Shown here in pieces: positions 54,043 to 64,000 of a stretch of 64,000 nt of DNA. The notes beneath the pieces are model-generated. The model was not told the origin of the DNA and ran no database searches. It worked only from the letters and a program-made list of their open reading frames with translations. The position numbers and the translations under genes are program-made. Where the stretch lies: contig CM060698.1 in the NCBI GenBank assembly GCA_030686995.1, forward strand, positions 139,082,606 to 139,146,605, given 5' to 3'. The DNA is from Artemisia argyi. Its lineage: Eukaryota > Streptophyta > Magnoliopsida > Asterales > Asteraceae. Numbering within the stretch: position 1 is the stretch's first letter; the number at the start of each line of letters is the position of its first letter.

Positions 54043-56667
54043 TTGATTCTAATGGCATCTATCGATGACGATTTCTTTGAACAATGGGCCTTTGAGAGCA
54101 AAATTGAAGAACTTATGGCCTTGTCAAAAATGTCGAGATGTCATAGTGATTATGGTGGACCTTTGATCCCTATTCCCTCTCCGGTGAGGGAAATGGATCA
54201 AGAAACCGAGGTGACAAAGGACCATGTACTTCCCTCTGACGATGGAAGTGCTAAATACGTCCAACCTACGGTTATCCAAAAACCTAAGCTCACAATTGCT
54301 CCTAAACCGTCAAGAATTGATCCTAACCTTTCACGGTTTATGGTTAAAAGTTTGTCAAGCGAACGTACAAAGCTTAGGGCAGTGACTGAAAAGAACGACT
54401 TACCTAATCTTCACGTTTATCAAGAACCAAAACCCGAGACCATAACGGAAGTGGTGGAAATTCCTAGCTCTAAGAGCACACCACTTGTCCCACCTCCGGA
54501 TTTTATCCCTTGTGTTGGTTGTGGTGAGCCACTTTTTGGTTTGCCATGTCGTTGGTGTACATGTGAACAATGTCGTAATGATATTCGAGACGAGAGTTGT
54601 TTGTTTTGTGGTTCGAGGAATTCATTTGCTTATGATCCTTATCAGAACTCATTCAACAACTCTTCAAATTTTTCCAATTACCCATCACATTCATACGAGC
54701 AAGAATCATATTATCCAAATCACAATGATGCTTCGTATCATAATACACCAAACTTTTCGTATGAATATTGTGGAGGTCCTCACCAAGGTTTTGAATGTCA
54801 AAATAATCAAAATTTTGGTTACGACCAATATCCATACAATTCACCAAACCAGAATCAACAGTTTAACTGTTGTGAGTATTGTGGTGGTTCACACTACAGT
54901 TCTGATTGTCAATCAGGCAACACGCTTGTCTATGAGCAGTTTCCCGATAACAATTATGACTCAAGCACACACGACTCATAGCCACATCAGTTTTACTGTT
55001 GTGAAAACTGTGGAGGTCCTCACTTTAGCTCGGATTGTCAAACAAGGAATCCATTTCCTTGTAACAATTATGACTATTCAGGTCAAGACCAACCTCCACA
55101 GTACCCAATTATTCAAGAAACTCCTCAATTCCCGCAAGACCTTTGTCTAAAGGTTCTTGAAGCATTTAAAGAATTTAAGGAGGGGTTGGCTACTACAGCA
55201 TTTCAAGATTCTCGTGAGAAATCAATGGCAGAATTACTTGCTGATGAACGAGATGCTAGAAACGAATTGAGCATGGAAGAATTACTTGCTGAGCAAAGAG
55301 CGGCTAAAATACGTGCCAATTTTCGCTTTGCTGCTCTATATGATGACGATGATGACAGTGATGATGATGAAGATAACATTGTTATTATTCAAAAAGATTC
55401 ATCAGATTCATCTGTTGTGATTCCTTCCATGGATAATCAGGGAGGAAATAATGTGACGAAGTCATTAGCCGTTGATCAAATGGAACTTGAAAATTCTATA
55501 ACTGCTAGTACTTCTAAACTCCCTCAGTCTATTGATATCACACCCGAAGTACACACTCACTCTCCGAACATGGGGGATGAGCATCTTAGCACTGTTCCTC
55601 AAAAGGAATCGGACGAATTCATAAAGTCTAGTGTTGAGAACCTTATCCCAATCCCAAGAGAGTCACAGGGAACTTTTGATCGTATGTGTGATTTACCTTC
55701 TCCCCCTGAAAATCCAAAAGATCATTTTGAGACTTTCTCCGACTTTAATGATAATTGTACATCTTAAGGAGAAGTTGAGTATGAAGAGGCACCATTGCCT
55801 CATTCTGATGTTGACCCTCTTATTGAGGAGTTCACAGATGAACTTACTCACATCAATCCACTTCCATTGGGAAGTGATGATGGTCTCCTTGATTTTGAAG
55901 CCGATATGGGAGAAACTGAAAATTTTTTAAACTCTAATCCCAACATCGAGCTTAGTACTTCACATGCTGATGAAAATTCTTTATCTTTTGGAGACATCAG
56001 TCATGTGGAAGGAGTACCTTCTGAGCTAGTTAGCTTAGAAGAAGAGAATGATAATCACTTCGTTCCCGAAGCATTCAAGACTACTCTCACCAATCCTCTA
56101 TATGAATTCGAATCCGAATTCACTTTGATTTCTGATAATCCACTCTTTGATATTCAGAATGAGGATTGTGATGAGTCCACAATGGAACAAGAGTTCACTT
56201 ATTCACATCATGTGAAAGATTCTCTTCATGAGGAGTTCTCCGGTGAACTCACTCATCATATCATGACTCCTCCGGAGTATGATAGCCCGGGGGGAGATGC
56301 ACTCAATCATGAGAATTTGCAAATTCCCACCCACCCTCCCGGGATGTTTATGAGCTTAACCCTTGAAATCCAAATTCAGGCTAATGAGCCTGATCTCGAG
56401 GAAGAAGATCAAATCATGATTTTCATCATGGTTTTCTTCCTTTTCTTCACCTACAGGGTGACTTCTCCTGTTCTTCACTCTTTCGGGAATGAAGACATTA
56501 TCTTTGACCCCGGCATCACCGCTTATAATTTATACTATTTTAAGCTAGGGTCTGTATATCTCATCGGTGTGGAACTTTCACGTGCTTCAAATGTTTGTCC
56601 AAACATCTTGAATGAAAGTCCGATGGAGATTGTTTCTTCCACATCATGCTTCCCCAAGGACAAATGA
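54043..56667 (+). pseudogene. Cys-rich protein of the pol-less gypsy-like element
   Basis: One frame-family runs from ATG 54043 (a second ATG, 54052, fits better: MASIDDDFFEQWAFESK). It encodes a Cys-rich region (CVGCGEPLFGLPCRWCTCEQC, about residues 155-180), then repeated knuckles of form CX2CX3HX4C (CEYCGGSHYSSDC, CENCGGPHFSSDC) spaced by Tyr/Asn-rich linkers, and an acidic stretch (DDDDDSDDDED). The phrase MGDEHLSTVPQKESDEFIKS with ENLIPIPRES follows; I know it from Asteraceae retroelement proteins. The last part has a hydrophobic segment MIFIMVFFLFFTY. TAG at 54979-54981 and TAA at 55765-55767 interrupt it; the second requires a frame change to 55795. Function unknown, probably nucleic acid binding. 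Confidence 0.75.
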
Positions 56668-57029
56668 ATTCGGGGTAGAGTCAAGCTAGCGACTCAGTAA
56701 ACAAAAACAGTAGCATTTACTTAGGGTTTTCACCCTAAGTGTGGGGGAGTTACCCCACTGTGATTACTTATGAAGTGAAAATACAAAATGGTGTTTTCCA
56801 CGCTTAGCTTATAATGTTGCCCTTTTACGTTCAAAGAGTCGGCATAATAGCCGGGACTTTGAATATTGAGGACAATATTCATCCTAAGTGTGGGGGGTAT
56901 TTCGCTATTCTAGCGAATTTTATCACATTTTACTATCTGATACCCCCGTTTTTGACCAAAATTTTCAAAAATTTTTCACTAAAGTTCAAAATTTTTTGTG
57001 GTAATCAGTCCGCCATGTCTAACTGACAA

Positions 57030-57410
57030 AATGGATTGGCTAGTCCAGGAGCAAACGGCTCTTGTTAAAGACATCTCAAACCCGTTGATGGCTTGCAATT
57101 TGCCCAAAATTGTATGGTAAATCAACTCGTCATATCCCATAAAGCGAATGAGTTGGCTAGCCCACAAGATTATGGCTTGTGGTAAAGGCCGTGGAAAATC
57201 CATAATTGGTAATCAGCTCACCAAGATGTTGACTATTCCATCAAGAGTTGGCTAGTCCAGAAGCAAACGGCTTTTGGTAAAGACTAATCAAATCCGTTGA
57301 CAGCTGGTGATTTGCTCAAAATCACACGGTTATCAGGTGTGCCACAGTTCTAACATCTGGCTACTCCAGAAGTGATGGCTTTTGGTAAAGAGTTTAAAAT
57401 CCATTAATTT
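57030..57410. repeat. Four degenerate 110-bp units before the purine tract
   Basis: GGCTAGTCCAG(G/A)AGCAAACGGCT(C/T)TTG(T/G)TAAAG and close variants occur at about 57036, 57151, 57249 and 57358. Each is followed by a phrase with CCGTTGA or AAATCC. The array ends about 50 bases before the right LTR. Confidence 0.75.
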
Positions 57411-57456
57411 TTCTCAAAAGATTGCTAGGGACTAGCAATAGTTTAGTGTGGGAGAT

Positions 57457-60400
57457 TGATGAGTGTGTAAATACTCATCATTTTTACCTTTTCTGAGCTG
57501 CCAAAACATCCAAAAACACTCGAAAATGCATCAAAATACAGAAATTATCCCAAAATTGTGTTTTATATGTTTTAGATGCAAAATGTTTAAAAACAAATGA
57601 AAAACGAACAAAGTTTGCATAATTGCAGTTTCAGTCCCTTAAGTTTCATAAATTGACAAAACTAGTCCCTAAAGGTTTAAAACGAAAGAAAAGTCAACCC
57701 AAGGTTTTCTAAAGTCAAAAATTGTCAAAACAAGTCCTTGGGTAAAAAGTTTGAGAAAATTACATGTTTGGTCCCTAAAAATCCAAAATTGACATAAAAG
57801 GTCCCTGAACTTTTAAAGATTGTCAAAATTAGTCCCTGGGCATTTTTAAATGGGAAATTTACAATTCAAGCCCTTGGGAAATCACAATTTATCACAATGG
57901 TCCTTGAATGAAACTTTTTATCAAATGGCAATTTCGGTCCTCGAGTTTTAAAAATGGCAAAAGTAGTCCTTGGGATTTAAAAATGGGAAAAATAACTTTC
58001 ATCACCCTTGTACTATTTACACATGGCAACTTTGGTCCTTTTAATATCTTTGGGAATGTGTCATTTTCAGCCCCTCAAAAATCAGAAAGTTACATGATTG
58101 GTCCTTGTGTTATTTTGTGTACCAACCAAACGGACCTAATGTTATTATTTTACCCAAAACCAAATACCAAATCCTAATCCACCCCACCCTTTACCTGATC
58201 CATTATCCTAACCCAATCCCTCACCAAGCCCACTCCAAAATAACATCCACCCCGTCCCTTTGTTATAATACTCCCCCTCAGGTTTGACCCAGTCAACCCC
58301 AACTCTATCTTCCACCTCAGCTCCCACTCACCCCTGCAACTCCATCATCACCCTAGCCTGTCAACCCCTCCTACACACTCAACCCCCCCCCCTTGGTACT
58401 CCAAACCAAACATAAAACTCCAAGACTGCCCCACTGGCATCAATAATATCAAGAAACTCCAAAAGAAATTTGGCGCCAAAATTAATTGATGGCCAAGATT
58501 AAAGTTTTATGATCCAAAGGTTGTGATTACTGCTGGGAAAGGACAAGGGGGTCTCAAAAACCCTAATTCTCACATATAAAAGAAAAAAGAGAAAGAGTGG
58601 AGCAGTGGTAGATTTTAGTTTAATTTTATTGTATTTTCAAATTTGATGTAACTTTTTAATTCAGTAAAAAACCAATGTTGTATCTGTTTCCTTTTAATTA
58701 ATATAAGTTTCTTCAGTTCTGCAATTTACTTTCAATTTCAATTTCAATTTAAATTCAATTAGAAGAAAATACAAAAAAAAAAATATTAGTGAAAAATTAA
58801 ATAAAAATATAAAAAAAAGAAGAGAAGAAGAAGAAGAATGTGCAGAGATAATTCTGAATTTGGAATGGGTATATTAGTGCTCTGTGGAGAGCTATAGGTT
58901 GTTCGTTGGCGTGGTTCTCAGTGTTGTGTCAGGATCCATTTTGTAAGCCAATCTCCAATTCTGCATAAGTATACTGTAGCATTACTTAAATACTGCTTAT
59001 TTGTTAGTTGTAAGCTTATTTGGCATAGTATTCTCAAATATTGTATTTTAGATAACTCCTTATAAGTGGTTCTCATATTTGCTCAAGTTCTTAGTTTTAT
59101 TGATAAATGGCAGTTTAGAGATGATTAAGAGTAATTGTTGTTAAGTATGGTATATTTGTGTTTAAATAAGTCCATTTCATCATGATATATGATTATGCAG
59201 TCAATTCATAGCCCACACCAATATTTTGTATTCAAAATCTTATTTTCAGTTAACAAAGGTAGTGTTTGGATCATTATGGTTTGCTGATATAGGTTATGTT
59301 TCAGAGGGTGTTAATGGTTAAGACTATAAACTTAGGCTAACATTAGAACAAAACAAGCTTAAATCAGTTGCTGTCATGGTCAGAAGTAAAAATCTCAATG
59401 TAAAGCCCATAACAGATCACTGTTGGATCTGTTGGTACCCCATTCTCACCATTTGAGTTAAAAACTTGTTCATTACTCTTAATTTGGTCTTACATGAACA
59501 CATTATAACTTATTTGGCTTGTTAGAATGATCCAAAGTTCAAATTAGTCAAACCTTAGTGTTAACTTAAAAAGTTAAAGTTTGGGTTTTTCAGATTTTTC
59601 CAAAATTAGTAGGATTTGTTTAGAATTTTCTGTTGAGATTGAGACCTTGTGCTTTTGTGGACTTGTTGTCCACTACCTAAACTTCATGTTCCCACCTCCA
59701 CTTTATTTTTGGTAATTTTTCCCTGGGCCCCACACACCCCCAAAGTAGGCTGCAGGGGTGTTTGTTTGCCCTGCTGCAGCAGCTAGGCAACCACCACCAC
59801 CACTTTGGTGGTGGTTTCTGACCTCCTCAGTGGGCCCTACTACCCCCAATTTGTTCAACCCCCCCCCCTGGTAGGCTCCAAGTTTTGACCAATGGTTTGA
59901 CCTGAAGACCCCTGGGCCCCACTTGAAATCACTCCCAAACTATGTCCCACTTTTTTGTCCTCAAACAAATAAGTCAAGTGCTTATTTGAGCTTATTGGCT
60001 TATCCAGTGGGCCCCACTTGCATTTTCTTGCTTAAACAAGTTCCCTCAACTTATTTGGACCTGAATCTTCCATAGTGGGCCCCACTTAAGCTGGTTTGAG
60101 CTTATTTTCAACTTTGGTCAACAATAGTCAACTGTGTGGCTTATTGCTTCACACAATGCTTATTTTTAAGTTCCCAAAAAGTTGTTTTTACAAAAAGTGT
60201 TTGTTTTTAGGTATAAAATAAGTTTGTAAAAGAAAAACCAATTTATTTTTAAGTGATAGTTTCTATTTAATTTTATTTAAATTTTATTTTTCATTTTTAG
60301 ATTTTTATTAAGTACTTAGCTTTTTTATATTTTTATTAAATTCCTCTTATATTAAAGTATTTTTAGTAATTTTCTCAGATTTTTATTTTGCCATTTAGTA

Positions 60401-60670
60401 TTTATTAGATTTAATATTAGTTTTATTAATAATTAATTAATAATTAAGTTTTAAATAGCATAATTAGTTTTTATTAAGTAAGACCTAGTTTTTATATTTT
60501 TTCTAGCTTTTATATAGTATAATATAATTTTAGGAATTTTTCTATAATTTTTACTGTCCATTTGCTATTTTTTTTTATTATTTAAAATAGTTTAAGTAGG
60601 TAATTAATAATTAATTAGTAATTAATTAATAGAAAAATCACAAAAAGACAAAAATACATATTTTTAATTT
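57457..60670 (+). repeat. 3' LTR, truncated
   Basis: Starts TGATGAGTGTG after the purine tract AGTGTGGGAGAT. It matches 49972-53174 with few differences and stops at TTTTTAATTT, after which unrelated DNA (ACTAGAATAAAGG) begins. Confidence 0.92.
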
Positions 60671-60766
60671 ACTAGAATAAAGGTAAGCATTTAAGGACTT
60701 AAGGATGACGATCGAACTAGTTCAGAACATGTCAACAAAAATAAGTGTAATTGTTTTTCTAGATAC

Positions 60767-60854
60767 CTGGAATTTTGTTCACCAAAATTCTGGCCTTTTC
60801 AGCTCTCTTAAGATTCAAGTGTGCGCCACTGCTTGCATTGTACCTGTTGTCATC
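60767..60854 (-). pseudogene. Captured MAP65 exon (C-terminal part)
   Basis: Between a GTAACAG acceptor and a GTATCT donor the minus strand encodes [20 protein letters not shown] and ARILVNKIP, a conserved exon of plant 65-kDa microtubule-associated proteins, which cross-link antiparallel microtubules in the spindle and phragmoplast. The frame is open over the whole exon. The form DDNRYNA resembles the MAP65-3 group. The other MAP65 piece (63177-63374) lies on the far side of the GH9 fragment. Confidence 0.85.
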
Positions 60855-60929
60855 CTGTTACATAAAAGATAAAACCATAAAAATGTAACTACTAAAAAAA
60901 GTACTATGATTCATTGTTCAGCAAAATAA

Positions 60930-62356
60930 CTTATGTCATGGTAACCATCGTGTCTATCCGGCCCAGCAACCATGCCACCAACTATAGTGTTGGGATTCAG
61001 TTTTTTAGAATCTCTCCACTTGATTCCTCCTGTGCAGCTCTACTTGATTCTGTTCTTGGGAATGGATGCACCTCTGTGATGGACATGTTTTGGATAGTGA
61101 CTGCCGAAACCCACAAGATAGCTCATCTTTCTCGGGTTCTTCCCAAGGATATAGTCAATCAATAATAGAAAGAAAACAACGTGTTAATACATAATGCTGA
61201 TAGAAAAGCATGATATGGCTATTATTGAAGGTGGAAAATTTTACCCATTATATTTACATGTTGGGTTATGTATTATCTCTAACGGTCAAACAAGTAAAAC
61301 AAATATTAAATCTAACAATAGATCAAATAGATTAAATGGGTTAAAAGTGTCGAAAGTAGTTAAATCTTTATTTTCTAGGCATACGGCTTAAATCATTTTA
61401 TTGAAATATATGATATTATAATTGTAAGAATATTGTTTTTATATTTGTAGTTTATATGTTAACTGTTATACATATTTTGTTGATGAACAATGTGTTTTGG
61501 GATCAGCCCCACCAGACTAGTACTAAAATGACCCATTTTTACTCGACCCGTATTGGTAGCTAAGAAGGCTGCATTCACAACGTGCTGAAGGGGCTGAGGT
61601 CTTCCATGATTTAATTGAATCAATCCACCTGCAAAACAAGATGATAAGCATTCATCTATGACTGCCAAAAACGGATGGGGTACTGTAGAAACAAGGATTT
61701 ATATTCACTAACTAACCTTTTGTTCTGTTAAAACTTGAAAAATATGGCAGGTATGAGCGCATGATTATGCTCGTTTGGTTGTGAAACGTTTGCAATGTTT
61801 CTTCATATGGATAACCAGGGCTCAAAAACAGTCTCAATCGAGTTAACAACACATAAGAACATGAAAATATGCATAATTAATAAGCAATCAACCGATTCAA
61901 ATGTGTTGGATTAAAATGATGTTTGATAGCTTACTTGAGCTCCGGTAAGCTTGTTGTCCCAGCTAAGAACACCATAGTCGGGTCCACCCCAGATGGTGCC
62001 AGCATGCTTCGCAAGTTTAGGGTGACTAGCAAGGTAAAGATACGACTGGTTTCCAGTTGCATAATACATCCAAGTTCCTCCCTAAACAAACTCATCCTAC
62101 CAGCATTGTACATACCACGCTGATCTCTAGTAAACTTCCAAATGGTTACATCACCATGAACAAGTTTATTTGAGTGCGCCTTGTTGTCTTTATAGACTAT
62201 AGATGCAGAAGCAAGAGCAGCTGCCATCTCAGCAGCAAGATCAGAGCAACTGGAGCATTCAATCACAAGTCCTTCATAGTCAATATCTTCTGGTCTCATC
62301 CACCAACTATTATCATTAGGATCATCTAGCCCTCCTGATGTATTACCTTTACAAAC
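60930..62356 (-). pseudogene. Captured KORRIGAN-type GH9 endoglucanase, C-terminal half
   Basis: Four exon pieces on the minus strand match membrane-bound GH9 endo-1,4-beta-glucanases of the KORRIGAN class, which act in cellulose synthesis. 61935-62356: [32 protein letters not shown], then after a frame change [12 protein letters not shown] and [15 protein letters not shown]. 61717 to about 61852: [20 protein letters not shown]. About 61556-61628: [20 protein letters not shown]. About 60930-61164: [36 protein letters not shown], a TAG, then [18 protein letters not shown]. Most GT-AG introns are kept. The N-terminal anchor and first catalytic aspartates are absent, and the C-terminal segment with the catalytic glutamate (YTEPTLAGNA in the family) is lost, so it cannot be an active enzyme. 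Confidence 0.93.
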
Positions 62357-63176
62357 CTACCATATAAAATTTGCATAACATGTTAGGATCACATTATGAA
62401 TATAAAAGGTTGACATGGCTTGTGAATAGAACATAAAATACTTTATAATTATTTTGAAAAGGATAATTTGTAGATTTATGTTACTTTTAGATAATTACGT
62501 TTATTTTTACAAAGTAAAGCAAAGTTCATTTAACCAAAATCGTAAACTGTTTACTGTGACTTGGAGTCACAATTAGCAGATAATTAGTCTCAAAATGCAA
62601 CTCTCAACCAAATTATCCAAAACCGCTTACAGTACCAACAACTCATCCAATAATCAATCCTAAACAACTTCAAACCGCTTATATGTTATATCAAAACATA
62701 ACAAGTAGATAGCACACATTAACCATCAGTAGACACACGAATTAACACATTGATACATTCACATTTCAATACACAGTCAAATGAAAATATTCCACCTATT
62801 GATAGAACATTATGAAATCCTAACTACAACGAAACACACATACAGGACAATAAAGCCAACAACCATCATCATTCTTAAAAAGCTCACTAAAACAATGCAT
62901 GAGCTGATTCATGGAATAATCATGAGTCACATATCCATAAACATAATCTAAGAATCTAAGAGTCACAGTTCCGTAAACAGTCATGAAACTAAATATTTAA
63001 CTATGACAAAAACGTGCAAAATATCAAGTGATTATAAAAATCAATCCCAATTACAGCACAAAGATCATGTACAGTGCTAACTAACTCAAGGACCTTGTGC
63101 AGAGTATCATTCGGTAAAATCAAACAAAAGTCAAAATCAACCATCACATAGCTTCGAGTATGCGATATAGCTTTAC

Positions 63177-63374
63177 CTTTTCTTTTTGAAGTTCTTGAGG
63201 CTGCTCATGGAATTCGTCCAACTTCTTCAAGGATAGATCACACACCTCAACAACAACTTCGGTTCATGCACGATCACTGTTCCCTGCAATTTCTCCACAT
63301 ATTTTGAGGATTTCTGTCTGAACATCCGAGAACTCCTTAACCCTTTCATCTTTCTGCTTCCACAATTGTTCTAG
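63177..63374 (-). pseudogene. Captured MAP65 exon (N-terminal part)
   Basis: A 198-nt exon (66 codons) between a TTAATTTCAG acceptor and a GTAAAG donor encodes LEQLWKQKDERVKEFSDVQ, EILKICGEIAGN and, after an in-frame TGA near 63266, DLSLKKLDEFHEQPQELQKEK. This matches the coiled-coil N-terminal region of MAP65 proteins. The TGA shows decay. It is in the same orientation as the other MAP65 exon at 60767-60854. Confidence 0.85.
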
Positions 63375-63599
63375 CTGAAATTAAGGTAAAAGAGATTACA
63401 CATATGACTCCAAAATGACAATTAACTGAAATTAGTTTACTGTGCATCTTACAGGTACATCTTCCTCCATTGGTCGACTACAAAAACAAAAAAGACAAAT
63501 AATTAGTTAATATCAAAACTGAGATCTAAAACAGATGCGTATTTTAGCAAACTTGGGTTTAGTAATAACAATAAAAAGAATAAAATTACCTCATGTTTG

Positions 63600-64000
63600 A
63601 TTGAGAACAAGATTAATACAAGTGTAACATATAAGAGAGAAAGAGGATGAGATAAGTGTAGAGAAATGGGTTTTTAAGTTATGGGGTTTGTGGTTGGTAG
63701 CAGAGAAGAGAGAAAGAGGATGAGATAAGTGTGGGTTATGAGACCTAAATGACTATTAGATAACTATTGGAGGGATAATGAAAATGAAAATTTGATTTTG
63801 GGGAAAAAGTGGGCATGAGTAGTGAAATATGTGAGGGAGATATCAAAATTTGAGAAATGTTATAAAACATTTGAACTATAAAAGAAAAAGTGTGACTTTA
63901 TATATAACATTTGGTCACACTGTTCAAGTGTGTGACATATATTTGTCACTTTTAAATGCATATCGTGACTAATGCTTCAAACTTACTTTTCAGTTGTCAC
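63600..64000. repeat. Likely CACTA right subterminal region (incomplete)
   Basis: 63620-63740 has two copies of a GAGAGAAAGAGGATGAGATAAGTGT phrase (63640 and 63710). From 63893 the GTGTGAC and GGTCAC motifs of the left subterminal region recur. The terminus itself must lie beyond the window end. Confidence 0.55.

Larger units (their letters stand above)
49972..60670 (+). mobile_element. 10.7-kb gypsy-like element without pol, right LTR truncated
   Basis: Left LTR 49972-53742 (3771 bp, TGAC...ATCA), primer site at 53749, protein-coding interior 54043-56667, purine tract before 57457, and right LTR 57457-60670. The right LTR lacks the last 570 bp of the left one, so no target duplication can be paired. 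The LTRs are about 99% identical by eye over 3.2 kb, so the insertion is young. No protease, RT or integrase is present, so movement depends on another element. It sits between captured 14-3-3 and MAP65 fragments of the CACTA element. Confidence 0.92.
48521..64000. mobile_element. Probable CACTA transposon carrying host gene fragments, right end outside window
   Basis: The left end reads CACTGGTACAAAAACTG, a CACTA-type terminus. Behind it (48536-49320) is a subterminal region dense in GTGTGAC and GGTCAC motifs in both orientations. The same motifs reappear at 63893-64000 (TTTGGTCACACTG, GTGTGTGACATA, TTGTCAC), as expected for the right subterminal region. Between them are minus-strand fragments of three host genes and a gypsy-like insertion of 10.7 kb. 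No transposase is seen, so it would be a non-autonomous, gene-capturing CACTA. Without the insertion it spans at least 4.8 kb. The right terminus is not in the window. Confidence 0.65.

Noticed and set aside
54043..56667. Envelope protein in the pol-less gypsy-like element
   Set aside because: A single hydrophobic stretch near the C-terminus without a signal peptide, and a Cys/His knuckle-rich N-terminal half, fit nucleic acid binding better.
61194..61391. 65-codon plus-strand ORF
   Set aside because: Lies in an intron of the captured GH9 fragment on the opposite strand, with no domain.

Overview
This is nuclear DNA of a flowering plant. The evidence is spliced genes with GT-AG introns, Stowaway-, hAT- and Mutator-type miniature elements, a CACTA element, Ty1/copia and Ty3/gypsy retrotransposons, and inserted plastid DNA. 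The retroelement proteins (a copia element with a long extra 3' ORF, and gypsy-like elements encoding CCxxC/H protein without pol) look like families I know mainly from Asteraceae, especially Anthemideae such as Tanacetum or Artemisia. That placement is from memory and is inference. Very little of the window is host gene; most is nested mobile DNA.

Layout. 1-7.6 kb: AT-rich spacer with a Stowaway MITE, a locally repeated 85-bp unit, an hAT-type MITE with an exact 8-bp target duplication, and a decayed ABCG transporter. 7.6-13.4 kb: the only apparently intact host gene, a six-exon medium-chain NADP-dependent reductase (356 aa) whose 3.5-kb first intron is packed with nested elements and microsatellites. 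13.4-20.2 kb: a second Stowaway-like MITE, an inverted SINE-like repeat, weak gene remnants and an LTR-like fragment.

20.2-32.4 kb: a 12.15-kb Ty1/copia element on the minus strand, flanked by the 5-bp duplication AGTTT. It carries degenerate gag-pol, a long extra ORF downstream of pol, and an antisense ORF with its own TATA box and leader. The antisense and extra ORFs diverge from a 430-bp intergenic segment. The next element begins 68 bp beyond this one. 32.4-41.6 kb: a 9.15-kb gypsy-like element on the minus strand (duplication TACAT, tRNA-Asp primer site) with gag but no visible pol.

41.6-48.5 kb: a plastid insertion joining ndhK and ycf3 pieces, a 2.6-kb array of about 64 copies of a 41-bp satellite, and a gypsy 3' end. 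48.5 kb to beyond the window end: a probable CACTA element whose interior carries fragments of three host genes, all on the minus strand: 14-3-3, KORRIGAN-type GH9 endoglucanase, and MAP65. A young 10.7-kb gypsy-like element without pol (3.77-kb LTR) has split it.

Most notable: the multi-gene capturing CACTA element, the divergent gene pair inside the copia element together with an ACTCTGCTGCT-like motif scattered across that element, and the satellite in which nearly every monomer carries a consensus 5' splice site. Exon boundaries were read by eye; similarity calls rest on remembered family sequences, not on searches.
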